A stretch of DNA of 26,535 bases from UBA660 sp046704245 (GTDB lineage Bacteria; Bacillota_I; Bacilli_A; RF39; UBA660). A model generated the notes under the pieces. That model was not told the DNA's origin, made no database searches, and saw only the letters and a list, made by a program, of their open reading frames with translations. The stretch spans positions 1 to 26,535 of the forward strand of contig JBJKSD010000011.1 of assembly GCA_046704245.1 (NCBI GenBank), given 5' to 3'. Positions 15,528-24,206 of the stretch are shown piece by piece. How positions within the stretch are numbered: the first letter of the stretch is position 1; each line of letters opens with the position of its first letter. The position numbers and the translations under genes are program-made.

Positions 15528-16553
15528 CTAATTTATAAAGAATATTTTACTTTTGTTCTGTTCAATATCTTTAGAAATTATAGCTTCTATCTTACTTTCG
15601 TTTTTTATTACTACCTCTATTATAATATTATTTTTAAATAAAGTCGCTATTTCTTGAGCAATTACTTGTGATAGACTGTTAATTTCACCAATAGCCATAT
15701 AATTGACATTAATATCAATTGTTACTTCTTGTAATTGATTATTAACATATAACCCCCTACCCATCATCGCAATAACATTAGTTGAAGATTGCATCTTATT
15801 TTTTAAACTATTAAAATCTTCATAAGTATTCATGTCAATTGTTCTTAAATAACTATCAGTTAATAAATAATATTGTTCATTTAAATTATTGAATTTCTTA
15901 ATAGTATCGTATTTAATAAAAGTTTCACAAGCATAAGATCCTGGTACCATTGAACTAGGTTCAGTTTGAATATATAGTCCAATTAATATTTCAATATCCT
16001 TTAATTTTAGTTCTAATCTAACATAATCAAGTAAATCTTTTGCTCTATCTTGACCTATCTTAATTAAATTATCTCTATCGATGGTTTCCTTTATTGTTTT
16101 ACCATCAACAGTAAATACTTGATAAGGATTAAGAACTAATCCTAACGATATACCTTTTAATTCACCTTTCATATTTAAATAATCTTGTTCGTGAATATAT
16201 GATACATATTGAGGTTGATAATTTAAAGTATCATCTTTTTTATTTAATTTCTTAACCGATAATAAGCTAGTTAAATCTTCTTCTGTTAAATATTGACCAG
16301 CCTGATAATAATATTTATCAGGAGAAAAATATCTAGTGGATATACGCATTAAACCCATCTCTACTTCTCTTAAATCATATCGATTAAAAGTCTTTCCCAT
16401 AAGATAATTATTATCGATATAACTTTTATATGGTTCATATACTTTATAAAAACTACGATTATAATTATATTCAACTTCGCTTATTGTCTCTTGTTTATTA
16501 CCGCAACCAACTAATAAGAAGATTAGGAACAATAAATATATTGTTTTTTTCAT
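15528..16553 (-). CDS. camS: CamS-family sex-pheromone-type lipoprotein
   Basis: A 341-residue lipoprotein. The signal peptide MKKTIYLLFLIFLLVG ends in a lipobox with Cys17. The mature part matches the CamS/YerH family by its general pattern: an YLTEEDLTSLLS segment, the ISLGLVLNPYQ stretch, and a final domain with VTIDINVNYMAIGEINSLSQVIAQEI. In Enterococcus the CamS signal peptide is processed to the pheromone cAM373; the mature protein's job is unknown. In Bacillus the homologue yerH lies next to pcrA and ligA, and the same group occurs here, which supports the call. GGAGG lies 6 bases before the start. The gene has its own -10 after the terminator of the preceding hydrolase. Confidence 0.82.
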   Translation of the reverse strand: MKKTIYLLFLIFLLVGCGNKQETISEVEYNYNRSFYKVYEPYKSYIDNNYLMGKTFNRYDLREVEMGLMRISTRYFSPDKYYYQAGQYLTEEDLTSLLSVKKLNKKDDTLNYQPQYVSYIHEQDYLNMKGELKGISLGLVLNPYQVFTVDGKTIKETIDRDNLIKIGQDRAKDLLDYVRLELKLKDIEILIGLYIQTEPSSMVPGSYACETFIKYDTIKKFNNLNEQYYLLTDSYLRTIDMNTYEDFNSLKNKMQSSTNVIAMMGRGLYVNNQLQEVTIDINVNYMAIGEINSLSQVIAQEIATLFKNNIIIEVVIKNESKIEAIISKDIEQNKSKIFFIN

Positions 16554-16579
16554 ATTATTCCTCCATCCATCTATATTAA

Positions 16580-16588
16580 ATTATAACA
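16580..16588 (-). promoter_or_regulatory. Extended -10 promoter of camS
   Basis: The minus strand reads TGTTATAAT about 27 bases before the ATG. It follows the hydrolase terminator directly. Confidence 0.55.
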
Positions 16589-16599
16589 TTTATAGCTAT

Positions 16600-16634
16600 A
16601 TAAAAAAAGAAAAACGTAATATATATTACGTTTT
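16600..16634 (-). terminator. Intrinsic terminator of the serine hydrolase gene
   Basis: A 10-bp stem AAAACGTAAT with an ATAT loop, followed on the minus strand by TCTTTTTTT. It starts right after the hydrolase stop codon. Confidence 0.85.
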
Positions 16635-16635
16635 A

Positions 16636-18057
16636 TTATTTAGGTATCTTTAGCGTTATATCTAATTGTTTATCATAGTGAGGTTCATATTCATTAATAA
16701 GAAGTCCTAATAATGTTAATTTTAAGACCGCTCCAGCACATTTGCTATTTAATTCATCTAATTTGGTGGCTGGTATTAAAGGGCGACCATTAACTGTCGT
16801 AAATCCAGCTCTACCACCATCAATATCTCTAAATTTTCCTCTTCTAATTAAGGTAAGAGGTTGTTTACCTTTTTCTTTTAACTCTTTATTGATTTGATCT
16901 TGTCTTTCTAGTATTTCTCTTTCTGATAATGAATCTGGATTCATTAATATACTAGTAGCAAAGTGAATAGGTGTTAATGATCTCTTGCCATTTCTGATAA
17001 TACCACCTATCGCTTGTGTTCTAGTACTTCCTTGAACAGCAAAGGTTTCCTTTGGATATCTTAGATCAACAAAAGATTTTTCTAAACCAGTACTATGTGA
17101 TGTGAATGTAGTACCAAATCTACCGCGTATATCTGATAAATTAGGTAAAACTAAATCCACAAAATGCCTTGCTTTAAAGTAATCACGATTAATACAAAGA
17201 TTGCTAATAAAACGAAGTAAATCTGGGTTATTAGCAAATACGCCAGCATGACCACTATATCCACCGATAATAACCGCTTTAGGGTCATTAGGTAAACCTT
17301 TTTTTGCATTAGGGGTACCGGTAATTAACTTCCTTTTATCTTCGGGTACAGCTAAAAAAGTATTTTCTAAAGCAAGAGGTTCGACAATATATTCTGCAAA
17401 TAATCCCGAAAAAGTCTTACCTGTAACTTCTTCAACTGCCTCTTTTAATATCATCATTCCTATATCGTTATAGTTATATGCACCTTTACCAACAACTGTT
17501 GTTTGATATAAGAGTTCTTTGGCCTTTGGAGTTGATATAGCTTCATCTATTCTACTAGGAGTTTCAAATTGAACTTTAAATTGCATTATATCACCAACTG
17601 TTATATCACCTAATTGTTTAAACTTATCAGGATTACCAGCCTTAACTATATCAGTTATTTTATCTTCGAAAGATAATATCCCTTCATCCATTAATTTATA
17701 TACTATGACACCAGTATACAGTTTAGTAATAGATGCTAAGTCAAACAGTGAAGTATTATCTATAGGATACCCAAAACTATTAGTGTAACCATTGGCAATA
17801 CTAATATTAAATCTTGGGACATTGATACCAACTAATATACCTGGCAAAGCATATCCTTCATCTACTAGATTTGTTATTTCACTAATTACATCCTTTAATA
17901 AAACTGTAGCAATTTCACTTGGGGTATAATCTTTATATTGTTTTATTACCCCTTCAAAGTCACTAAATAAAGCCTTTAATTCAGCTCTTGAAGCATAAGT
18001 ATCACTGTCTTTAATTTGTTCGATAAAGTCAATAATTCTATTAGTAATTTTATTCAT
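16636..18057 (-). CDS. Beta-lactamase-like serine hydrolase (class C / EstB type)
   Basis: A 473-residue protein of the serine beta-lactamase-like superfamily. The first motif is SITK (S109, K112) in LFDLASITKLYTG. The second is YND (196-198), a known variant of YxN in esterase-type members. The third is probably HAG (270-272) in GYSGHAGVFAN. There is no signal peptide or helix, so it is probably cytoplasmic, which argues for an esterase or peptidase rather than a resistance beta-lactamase. The extra N-terminal 60 residues and the C-terminal 150 residues (GRAGFTTVNGRPLIP) have no assigned role. AGGATGATG precedes the ATG, and a near-consensus promoter lies upstream, so it need not depend on the ligA transcript. 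Confidence 0.82.
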   Translation of the reverse strand: MNKITNRIIDFIEQIKDSDTYASRAELKALFSDFEGVIKQYKDYTPSEIATVLLKDVISEITNLVDEGYALPGILVGINVPRFNISIANGYTNSFGYPIDNTSLFDLASITKLYTGVIVYKLMDEGILSFEDKITDIVKAGNPDKFKQLGDITVGDIMQFKVQFETPSRIDEAISTPKAKELLYQTTVVGKGAYNYNDIGMMILKEAVEEVTGKTFSGLFAEYIVEPLALENTFLAVPEDKRKLITGTPNAKKGLPNDPKAVIIGGYSGHAGVFANNPDLLRFISNLCINRDYFKARHFVDLVLPNLSDIRGRFGTTFTSHSTGLEKSFVDLRYPKETFAVQGSTRTQAIGGIIRNGKRSLTPIHFATSILMNPDSLSEREILERQDQINKELKEKGKQPLTLIRRGKFRDIDGGRAGFTTVNGRPLIPATKLDELNSKCAGAVLKLTLLGLLINEYEPHYDKQLDITLKIPK

Positions 18058-18086
18058 TTACATCATCCTTTAATTAATGACTTTTT

Positions 18087-18115
18087 ATTATAAAAGAACA
18101 TCGTATTTATGTCAA
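18087..18115 (-). promoter_or_regulatory. Consensus promoter of the serine hydrolase gene
   Basis: On the minus strand TTGACA (18110-18115) and TATAAT (18087-18092) are both perfect and are 17 bases apart. This is the best sigma-A promoter in the window. The start would be about 23 bases before the ATG. Confidence 0.9.
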
Positions 18116-18123
18116 TAAAACTA

Positions 18124-20112
18124 TTATCTTAGATTATCCATAAAAGTTTTCTCATCCCATATAGTAATATTTAATTCTTTAGCTTTATCATATTTACTAC
18201 CTGGGTTTTCACCGACAATTACTACGTCAGTATGAGAAGATACCGCATCAGTTGTTTTACCCCCTAAAAGGTCAATCTTTACTTCAGCTTCATCACGAGT
18301 TAATTGAGCTAAAGTGCCAGTTATGACAAAAGTTTTATCTTTAAATTTATCATTAATTTCTACTTCTGCTATTCCTTTATAGATAGTATTAATACCCAAT
18401 TCTTTTAATTGACCAATCATTTTAATATTATTTTTATCGTTAAAATATTCAACTATACTATGAGCAGTAATATCGCCGACATCTTTAATGGCCGTTAATT
18501 CTTCTAATGAGGCTTGCATAAGATTATCAATATCTTTATATTGTCTAGCAAGTATCTTAGCCATTTTTTCACCTACTTGACGAATACCTAGCCCAAATAA
18601 TAATTTTTCTAATGAATTATCTTTACTATTTTCAATAGAAGTTAGAAGATTACTAATACTTTTTTGACCAAAACCTTCTAATTCCATTAATTCTTCTCTA
18701 TGGTCACTTAATTTATATATATCAACAAATGATCTAATATAACCTAGATTATAAAAATCTTCAATTATTTGTTCTCCTAAACCTTCGATATTCATGGCAT
18801 GACGGCTTACAAAGTGGATTAAAGCTTCAATATTTCTAGCATCACAATTAATATTAGGGCAAAAATATCCTGCTTGATCATCAACTTTAACTAGATCACT
18901 ATGACATATTGGGCATTTATTTACCATATGGAAATCTTTTTCTTTGCCAGTACGACGTTCTTTAATTACTCCTACTACTTCTGGAATAACATCACCAGCT
19001 TTTTTAATATAGACCATATCGCCAATTTTAATATCTTTTTCGTTAACAAATTCTTCATTATGAAGTGTTGCTCTTCTAACGGTAGAGCCCGCTACTCTAA
19101 CTGGTTCTAATACGGCATTAGGAGTTATTTGGCCAGTTCTACCAACCGTAAATATAATATCTACTAATTTAGTTATTACTTCTTCAGCTGGAAATTTATA
19201 TGCCATAGCCCACTTGGGATACTTAGCTGTAAAACCTAATTGTTCTTGCTTATCAACATCATTTAGTTTAATAACAATACCATCTATTTCATATTCAAGT
19301 TTTGCTCTATTTTCGTTCCAATAATTAATAAATTGTAATACTTCTTCTACTCCATTTACTAACTTATTGTTAGAATTAACTTTAAAACCTAATTCCTTTA
19401 AGAAATTTAAACTATCACTATGCGTATTAATATTAAAATCTTTAGGATTAGGTATATGGTAAGCAAAAGATTGTAATTTCCTACTAGCAGCTATTTTAGA
19501 ATCTAATTGACGAACACTACCTGCTGCAGCATTACGAGGATTTTGAAATAATTCTTCATGATTGTCTTGTCTTATTTTATTTAAATCATTAAAGGCTTTC
19601 TTACTCATATAGATTTCGCCTCTAACTTCAATATCGATAGCTTTAGATAAAGTTAAAGGAATATCTTTAATAGTCTTAACATTGTGGGTAATATCTTCAC
19701 CAATTACTCCATCACCTCTAGTAGCACCTTGAACCAATTTACCTTTTATATATTTTAAAGATACAGCTAAGCCATCAATCTTTAATTCACAGACATAACT
19801 TGGATTATTAACTTCTTTTCTAATACGATTGTCAAATTCACGTAGTTCTGTTTCATTAAAGACATTTCCTAAACTTAACATGGGAATATTATGAGCAACC
19901 TTTTTAAAAGACTCTAAAACTTCATAATCTAGACGTTGTGTAGGTGAATCCGACCTTACTAGATCTGGATATTTTTGTTCTAAATTAATTAATTCTTGAA
20001 CATATCGATCATATTCTTGGTCAGATACACTAGGATTATCTAAAGTATGATATTCATAGTTTAACTTATTAATAATTTGTATTAATTCATCAATTCTTTT
20101 AACTGGTTCCAT
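18124..20112 (-). CDS. ligA: NAD-dependent DNA ligase
   Basis: A 662-residue ligase that seals nicks with NAD during replication and repair. Domains run in the normal order: an N-terminal Ia-like domain (about 1-65), an adenylation domain with CELKIDG (nucleophile K111), an OB fold (GRTGQITPNAVLEPV), a four-Cys zinc finger (CPICHSDL ... CPNINC, about 400-425), helix-hairpin-helix repeats (LEGFGQKSISNL, IKDVGDITAHSI) and a C-terminal BRCT domain (last 75 residues). Length is normal for the family. AGGAGG lies 5 bases before the ATG and overlaps the galU stop codon, so translation is coupled. No terminator is seen after the stop. Confidence 0.97.
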   Translation of the reverse strand: MEPVKRIDELIQIINKLNYEYHTLDNPSVSDQEYDRYVQELINLEQKYPDLVRSDSPTQRLDYEVLESFKKVAHNIPMLSLGNVFNETELREFDNRIRKEVNNPSYVCELKIDGLAVSLKYIKGKLVQGATRGDGVIGEDITHNVKTIKDIPLTLSKAIDIEVRGEIYMSKKAFNDLNKIRQDNHEELFQNPRNAAAGSVRQLDSKIAASRKLQSFAYHIPNPKDFNINTHSDSLNFLKELGFKVNSNNKLVNGVEEVLQFINYWNENRAKLEYEIDGIVIKLNDVDKQEQLGFTAKYPKWAMAYKFPAEEVITKLVDIIFTVGRTGQITPNAVLEPVRVAGSTVRRATLHNEEFVNEKDIKIGDMVYIKKAGDVIPEVVGVIKERRTGKEKDFHMVNKCPICHSDLVKVDDQAGYFCPNINCDARNIEALIHFVSRHAMNIEGLGEQIIEDFYNLGYIRSFVDIYKLSDHREELMELEGFGQKSISNLLTSIENSKDNSLEKLLFGLGIRQVGEKMAKILARQYKDIDNLMQASLEELTAIKDVGDITAHSIVEYFNDKNNIKMIGQLKELGINTIYKGIAEVEINDKFKDKTFVITGTLAQLTRDEAEVKIDLLGGKTTDAVSSHTDVVIVGENPGSKYDKAKELNITIWDEKTFMDNLR

Positions 20113-20121
20113 ATATACCTC

Positions 20122-20991
20122 CTAGTTATTAGTTATTTCATCTAAATATTTACTTAACTCTTCTTTTAAATCATCGCGATCTAGTGCAAAATCTATATTG
20201 GCTTTTAAATAACCTATTTTATTACCTATATCATAATATTTACCTTCAAACTGGCAAGCATAAACATTACCTTGTTCTATTAATATTCTTAAAGCATCAG
20301 TCCATTTATATTCACCATCATTATCCATTTTTATTTCATCTAAAATATCAAATATCTCACTTTTAACAACATAACGACCAAGACTAGCCATATTACTTGG
20401 AGCATCTTCTATTTTAGGTTTTTCAACTAAACCCCGTATTTTACCAGTATCTTGATTATCAAAATCAATAATGCCATATTTATTGACTATATTTTTGTCT
20501 ACTTCTTGTACTCCAATAACATTACATTGATATCTTTCATATACATCAATTAATTGTCTTATAACTGGCTTACTATCTTTATAATACATCAAATCATCAC
20601 CATACATAATAGCAAATGGTTCATTACCTACAAAAGTCCTAGCTAATTTAATAGCATGGCCAGTACCTAAAGGCTCTCCTTGCCTTATATAATAAATCTT
20701 TACTTTACTAGCAATATTACGTACTAATGATAATAATGCTAATTTATTACTTTTCTCAAGTCGTGATTCTAATTCATAACTACGATCAAAATGATCTTCT
20801 ACTGTTTTCTTATATGGATTAGTAATTAGTAGTATCTCTTCAATGCCACTATCGATTGCTTCTTCAACAATATATTGAAGTGTTGGTTTATCGATAATAG
20901 GTAACATTTCTTTAGGTACAGCTTTAGTTGCTGGTAAAAATCTTGTTCCTAAACCAGCTATAGGAATTACAGCTTTACGGACTCGTTCCAT
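20122..20991 (-). CDS. galU: UTP-glucose-1-phosphate uridylyltransferase
   Basis: A 289-residue enzyme (GtaB in Bacillus) that makes UDP-glucose from UTP and glucose-1-phosphate. The nucleotide-binding start reads AVIPIAGLGTRFLPATK, followed by PKEMLPIIDKPTLQYIVEEA. Further family segments are GTGHAIKLA, FAIMYGDDLM and GLVEKP. UDP-glucose would feed glycolipid anchors of lipoteichoic acid and other envelope sugars, matching the LTA synthase in this window. The ATG at 20991 is chosen because AGGTGA lies 5 bases upstream; a GTG three codons earlier would overlap that site. It sits between pcrA (13 bases) and ligA (9 bases) in one operon. Confidence 0.95.
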   Translation of the reverse strand: MERVRKAVIPIAGLGTRFLPATKAVPKEMLPIIDKPTLQYIVEEAIDSGIEEILLITNPYKKTVEDHFDRSYELESRLEKSNKLALLSLVRNIASKVKIYYIRQGEPLGTGHAIKLARTFVGNEPFAIMYGDDLMYYKDSKPVIRQLIDVYERYQCNVIGVQEVDKNIVNKYGIIDFDNQDTGKIRGLVEKPKIEDAPSNMASLGRYVVKSEIFDILDEIKMDNDGEYKWTDALRILIEQGNVYACQFEGKYYDIGNKIGYLKANIDFALDRDDLKEELSKYLDEITNN

Positions 20992-21004
20992 AATTTTCAC
21001 CTAC

Positions 21005-23095
21005 CTAATTTATTTTTTTAATACTTTTATGGTTTTTCATCATTTTCTTAATACCATATGGATGTTTAAAAGCTATAGTAATAATACTATCAGCAACATC
21101 GATGACTATACCTTCACCAAACTCATCATGAATAACTCTATCACCATCATTATAAACCATTTCGGTATCATATAGATTATCTTCTTTATTTATTATGGGT
21201 TCATCTGTCAATTGTTCTTTAGTGTCTAAGAAATCGCATCCAACTTCATCAATAAAACGACTAGGTGGATTAATTTGATCTTTACCATATAACATACGAC
21301 GTTTAGCATTAACAAAGTGTAGTTCCTTTTTAGCTCTAGTTATAGCTACATAACATAGACGACGTTCTTCTTCTAAATCATTACTATTTAGCATTGAATT
21401 GATATGAGGAAATAATCCTTCTTCCATGCCTACAATAAAAACAGTATCAAACTCTAATCCTTTAACAGCATGCATTGTCATTAAAGTTATCTTATCGCTT
21501 TCATTTTTATGTTCACTTAAATCACTTACTAAAGTAATTTGAATTAAAAAATCTTCTAATGATACATTACCTTGATTTATTTCAAAACTCTTAGTAATTG
21601 ATTTAAATTCTTCTAAGTTTTCTAATCTAATATCTGCTTCAATAGTATGTTCATGTTCTAATTCAGACTTGATACCAGTAATATCTAATATTTTATCAAC
21701 TAAATCGGTTAAAGTCATAATTTTATTTTCTTGTTGTAGTTGTTCAATCATCTTTTTAAATACTAATTCTTTACCAGATTCAATTATATCAAAAATACTA
21801 CTATTGTTAGTTTGAGCTTTTTTATTTAATTTATCAATAGTAGCTTGCCCTATACCTTTTTTAGGAACATTAATTACTCTCATTAAACTTAAATCATCAT
21901 GGGGGTTATAAACAAGACGCAAATAAGCAATTAAATCCTTTATTTCCTTACGATTATAAAAATCATAACTACCTACTACTTTAAATGGTATATGTGCTTC
22001 TAATAATTGCTCTTCTAAAACTCTCGATTGGGCATTAGTTCTATATACTACCGCTATATCATCATAAGGAATATTATTATCTAATTTCTTTTTTATCTCA
22101 TTTAATACATACCTAGCTTCATCTTTTTCATCATAAGCTCGATAGTATTTAATTTTAACCCCTTCTTCATTAGTACACCATAAATTCTTTTCTTTACGTA
22201 ATTTATTATTTTTAATAACATTATTAGCAGCATCTAATATGATTTTAGTAGAACGATAATTTTCTTCTAACAATATTACTTTAGCATTCTTGTAATCAGA
22301 TTCAAAGTTTAAAATATTCTTATAGTTTGCTCCTCTGAAACTGTACACCATTTGGTCATTATCACCAACAACATATATATTCTTATACTTAGCACTTATC
22401 ATCTTTGATAAGATATATTGGGCTTCATTAGTATCTTGATATTCATCAATAAGAATATATTGGAAACGTTCTTGATATTTTTTCAATACATCAGGATGCT
22501 GTCTAAATAATTTAATAGGTAAAATTAATAAATCATCAAAATCAACTGAATTATTCTTAAATAAAATATCTTCATATTTCTTATATATCTGGATTATTAT
22601 TTTTTCAAACTCAGTATTAGCATATTTCTCATATTCACTAGGATCTAACAATTCATTTTTAGCGCCACTTATTCTATTTTTAATATGATATGGATTATAA
22701 AATTTAGGGTCTAAATTCATCTCTTTTAAGATCCTTTTAATAATCGTTATACTATCTTCAGCATCAATAATAATTAGATTGGATTGAAATCCTAATAATT
22801 TATAATTTTCTCTTATTATTTTTAACCCAAAAGAATGAAACGTTGAAATTTGAATATTTAAAGCTTTTTCTCCTACTAAAGCATAAATTCTTTCTTTCAT
22901 TTCATTAGCCGCTTTATTAGTAAAAGTAATAGCTAAAATATGATATGGATCAATCTTTTCCTCTTCAACTAGATAAGCTACTTTATAGGTCAATACTCTA
23001 GTTTTACCACTACCAGCGCCAGCTAGGACTAATAATGGACCATTGGTATATAGAACAGCTTCTTTTTGCTTGTCATTTAGCTTATCTAAGTTCAT
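21005..23095 (-). CDS. pcrA: ATP-dependent DNA helicase PcrA (UvrD family)
   Basis: A 696-residue SF1 helicase that unwinds 3'-tailed DNA in repair and plasmid replication. Walker A is AGAGSGKT (25-32). Later motifs include GDNDQMVYSFRGANY, the VFIVGMEEGLFPH segment and RLCYVAITRAKKEL. A Tudor-like C-terminal tail (DRVIHDEFGEGIVIDV) is present, as in PcrA, where it contacts RNA polymerase. It is slightly shorter than Bacillus PcrA (about 740). The ATG at 23095 has GGAGT upstream; an in-frame ATG five codons earlier lacks a site. It is the first gene of the pcrA-galU-ligA operon. Confidence 0.96.
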   Translation of the reverse strand: MNLDKLNDKQKEAVLYTNGPLLVLAGAGSGKTRVLTYKVAYLVEEEKIDPYHILAITFTNKAANEMKERIYALVGEKALNIQISTFHSFGLKIIRENYKLLGFQSNLIIIDAEDSITIIKRILKEMNLDPKFYNPYHIKNRISGAKNELLDPSEYEKYANTEFEKIIIQIYKKYEDILFKNNSVDFDDLLILPIKLFRQHPDVLKKYQERFQYILIDEYQDTNEAQYILSKMISAKYKNIYVVGDNDQMVYSFRGANYKNILNFESDYKNAKVILLEENYRSTKIILDAANNVIKNNKLRKEKNLWCTNEEGVKIKYYRAYDEKDEARYVLNEIKKKLDNNIPYDDIAVVYRTNAQSRVLEEQLLEAHIPFKVVGSYDFYNRKEIKDLIAYLRLVYNPHDDLSLMRVINVPKKGIGQATIDKLNKKAQTNNSSIFDIIESGKELVFKKMIEQLQQENKIMTLTDLVDKILDITGIKSELEHEHTIEADIRLENLEEFKSITKSFEINQGNVSLEDFLIQITLVSDLSEHKNESDKITLMTMHAVKGLEFDTVFIVGMEEGLFPHINSMLNSNDLEEERRLCYVAITRAKKELHFVNAKRRMLYGKDQINPPSRFIDEVGCDFLDTKEQLTDEPIINKEDNLYDTEMVYNDGDRVIHDEFGEGIVIDVADSIITIAFKHPYGIKKMMKNHKSIKKIN

Positions 23096-23119
23096 GTTGC
23101 CACACTCCATTCTATCTAA

Positions 23120-23128
23120 ATTATACCA
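23120..23128 (-). promoter_or_regulatory. Extended -10 promoter of the pcrA operon
   Basis: The minus strand reads TGGTATAAT, a perfect extended -10, about 25 bases before the ATG at 23095. Confidence 0.65.
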
Positions 23129-23142
23129 TAAGATAACTAGAT

Positions 23143-23158
23143 TATTATCACGATAATA
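23143..23158. promoter_or_regulatory. Operator-like dyad between pcrA and the ABC operon
   Basis: TATTATCACGATAATA is a perfect 7-base dyad around a 2-base centre. It lies in the short divergent region, upstream of both predicted -10 elements, where a repressor or activator could bind. Confidence 0.4.
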
Positions 23159-23170
23159 TAAGGTTAAGAA

Positions 23171-23176
23171 TATAAT
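23171..23176 (+). promoter_or_regulatory. Probable -10 of the ABC importer operon
   Basis: TATAAT about 31 bases before the ATG at 23207. No good -35 is visible; the dyad at 23143-23158 occupies that zone, which would suit an activator or repressor. Confidence 0.45.
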
Positions 23177-23206
23177 AATATGAAATTTATAGAAGGAGGT
23201 TTCAAT

Positions 23207-24205
23207 ATGAAAAAATATTTTATTATTATTATTGGTTTATTTATTATTGCCTTAATTGTAATAGCATCTTTCTACGATAAAAAGGAGGATAACTTAATCA
23301 AAATTAAACTAGCTGAAGTAGCTCATTCAATATTCTATGCTCCTCAATATGTAGCATTAAATAAAGGCTATTTTGAAGATGAAGGCTTAGATGTTGAATT
23401 AATCTTAACTCCTGGAGCTAATAGAGTAATGACAGCTGTTTTATCAAATGATGTCCAAATAGGATTCAGTGGACCAGAAGCAACTATCTATGTATATAAT
23501 GGCGGGGAAAAAGATTACGTTCAAACCTTTGCTCAATTAACCCAAAAAGATGGTTCCTTTATTATGTCACGTACTAAAATAAATAATTTTACACTTGATG
23601 ATTTAAAGGGGAAACATATTTTAGCTAATCGTAAAGGTAGTATGGTAGCTATGACTCTTGCTTATACCTTACGTGAACACGGTATTGACCCAGATAAAGA
23701 TTTATTCTTCGATACTAGTATTGATTATCCAGGACTTGCTGGAGCATTTATTGGTGGTACTGGGGATTTTGTTGATCAATTCGAACCTACTGCTCTATCA
23801 TTAGAAAAACAAGGCTATGGTTATGTAGTAGCATCTTTAGGTGAACTAGGTGGTACTGTTCCTTATACTGCTTATAACGCTAGAAAAAGTTATATAAAAG
23901 ATAATCCTGAAGTAATAGAAAAATTTACTAGAGCTATTTATCGTGGAATGGAATATGTTCATAATCATACTTATAAAGAAATAGCTGAAGCTATATATAA
24001 AAGTTTCCCAGATACATCAATGAACGACTTAATTGCTATTGTCGAACGATATAGCAAAGTAGATACATGGGCTCAAACACCTGTCTTAACTGAAAAATCA
24101 TTCAATCATTTACAAGATATTATGATATCAGCTGGCGAGCTTAAATCATATGCCCCTTTTGATAAATTAGTAGATAATAGTTTTGCTCAAAAAGTAGTTA
24201 AATAA
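23207..24205 (+). CDS. ABC transporter substrate-binding protein (NMT1/THI5-like)
   Basis: A 332-residue binding protein for a small-molecule importer. An N-terminal helix (about 4-24) lacks a lipobox Cys, so the protein is probably held by an uncleaved helix. The mature part has the NMT1/THI5 or SsuA pattern: HSIFYAPQYVALNKGYFEDEGLDVEL, then SNDVQIGFSGPEA and LKGKHILANRKGSM. Relatives bind pyrimidine precursors of thiamine, sulfonates, nitrate or riboflavin precursors, and the substrate cannot be read from sequence. There is no room for a full TPP riboswitch upstream. AAGGAGG lies just before the ATG at 23207; the in-frame ATG at 23180 has no such site and starts at the -10. Confidence 0.85.
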   Translation: MKKYFIIIIGLFIIALIVIASFYDKKEDNLIKIKLAEVAHSIFYAPQYVALNKGYFEDEGLDVELILTPGANRVMTAVLSNDVQIGFSGPEATIYVYNGGEKDYVQTFAQLTQKDGSFIMSRTKINNFTLDDLKGKHILANRKGSMVAMTLAYTLREHGIDPDKDLFFDTSIDYPGLAGAFIGGTGDFVDQFEPTALSLEKQGYGYVVASLGELGGTVPYTAYNARKSYIKDNPEVIEKFTRAIYRGMEYVHNHTYKEIAEAIYKSFPDTSMNDLIAIVERYSKVDTWAQTPVLTEKSFNHLQDIMISAGELKSYAPFDKLVDNSFAQKVVK

Positions 24206-24206
24206 T

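Noticed and set aside
20992..21000. GTG start for galU
   Set aside because: That GTG is part of the AGGTGA ribosome-binding site for the ATG at 20991.
23180..23206. Upstream ATG for the ABC binding protein
   Set aside because: It sits next to the -10 hexamer and lacks a ribosome-binding site; AAGGAGG precedes the ATG at 23207.
23111..23206. TPP riboswitch before the THI5-like binding protein
   Set aside because: The space is under 100 bases, shared with the pcrA promoter, and no TPP aptamer sequence is visible.
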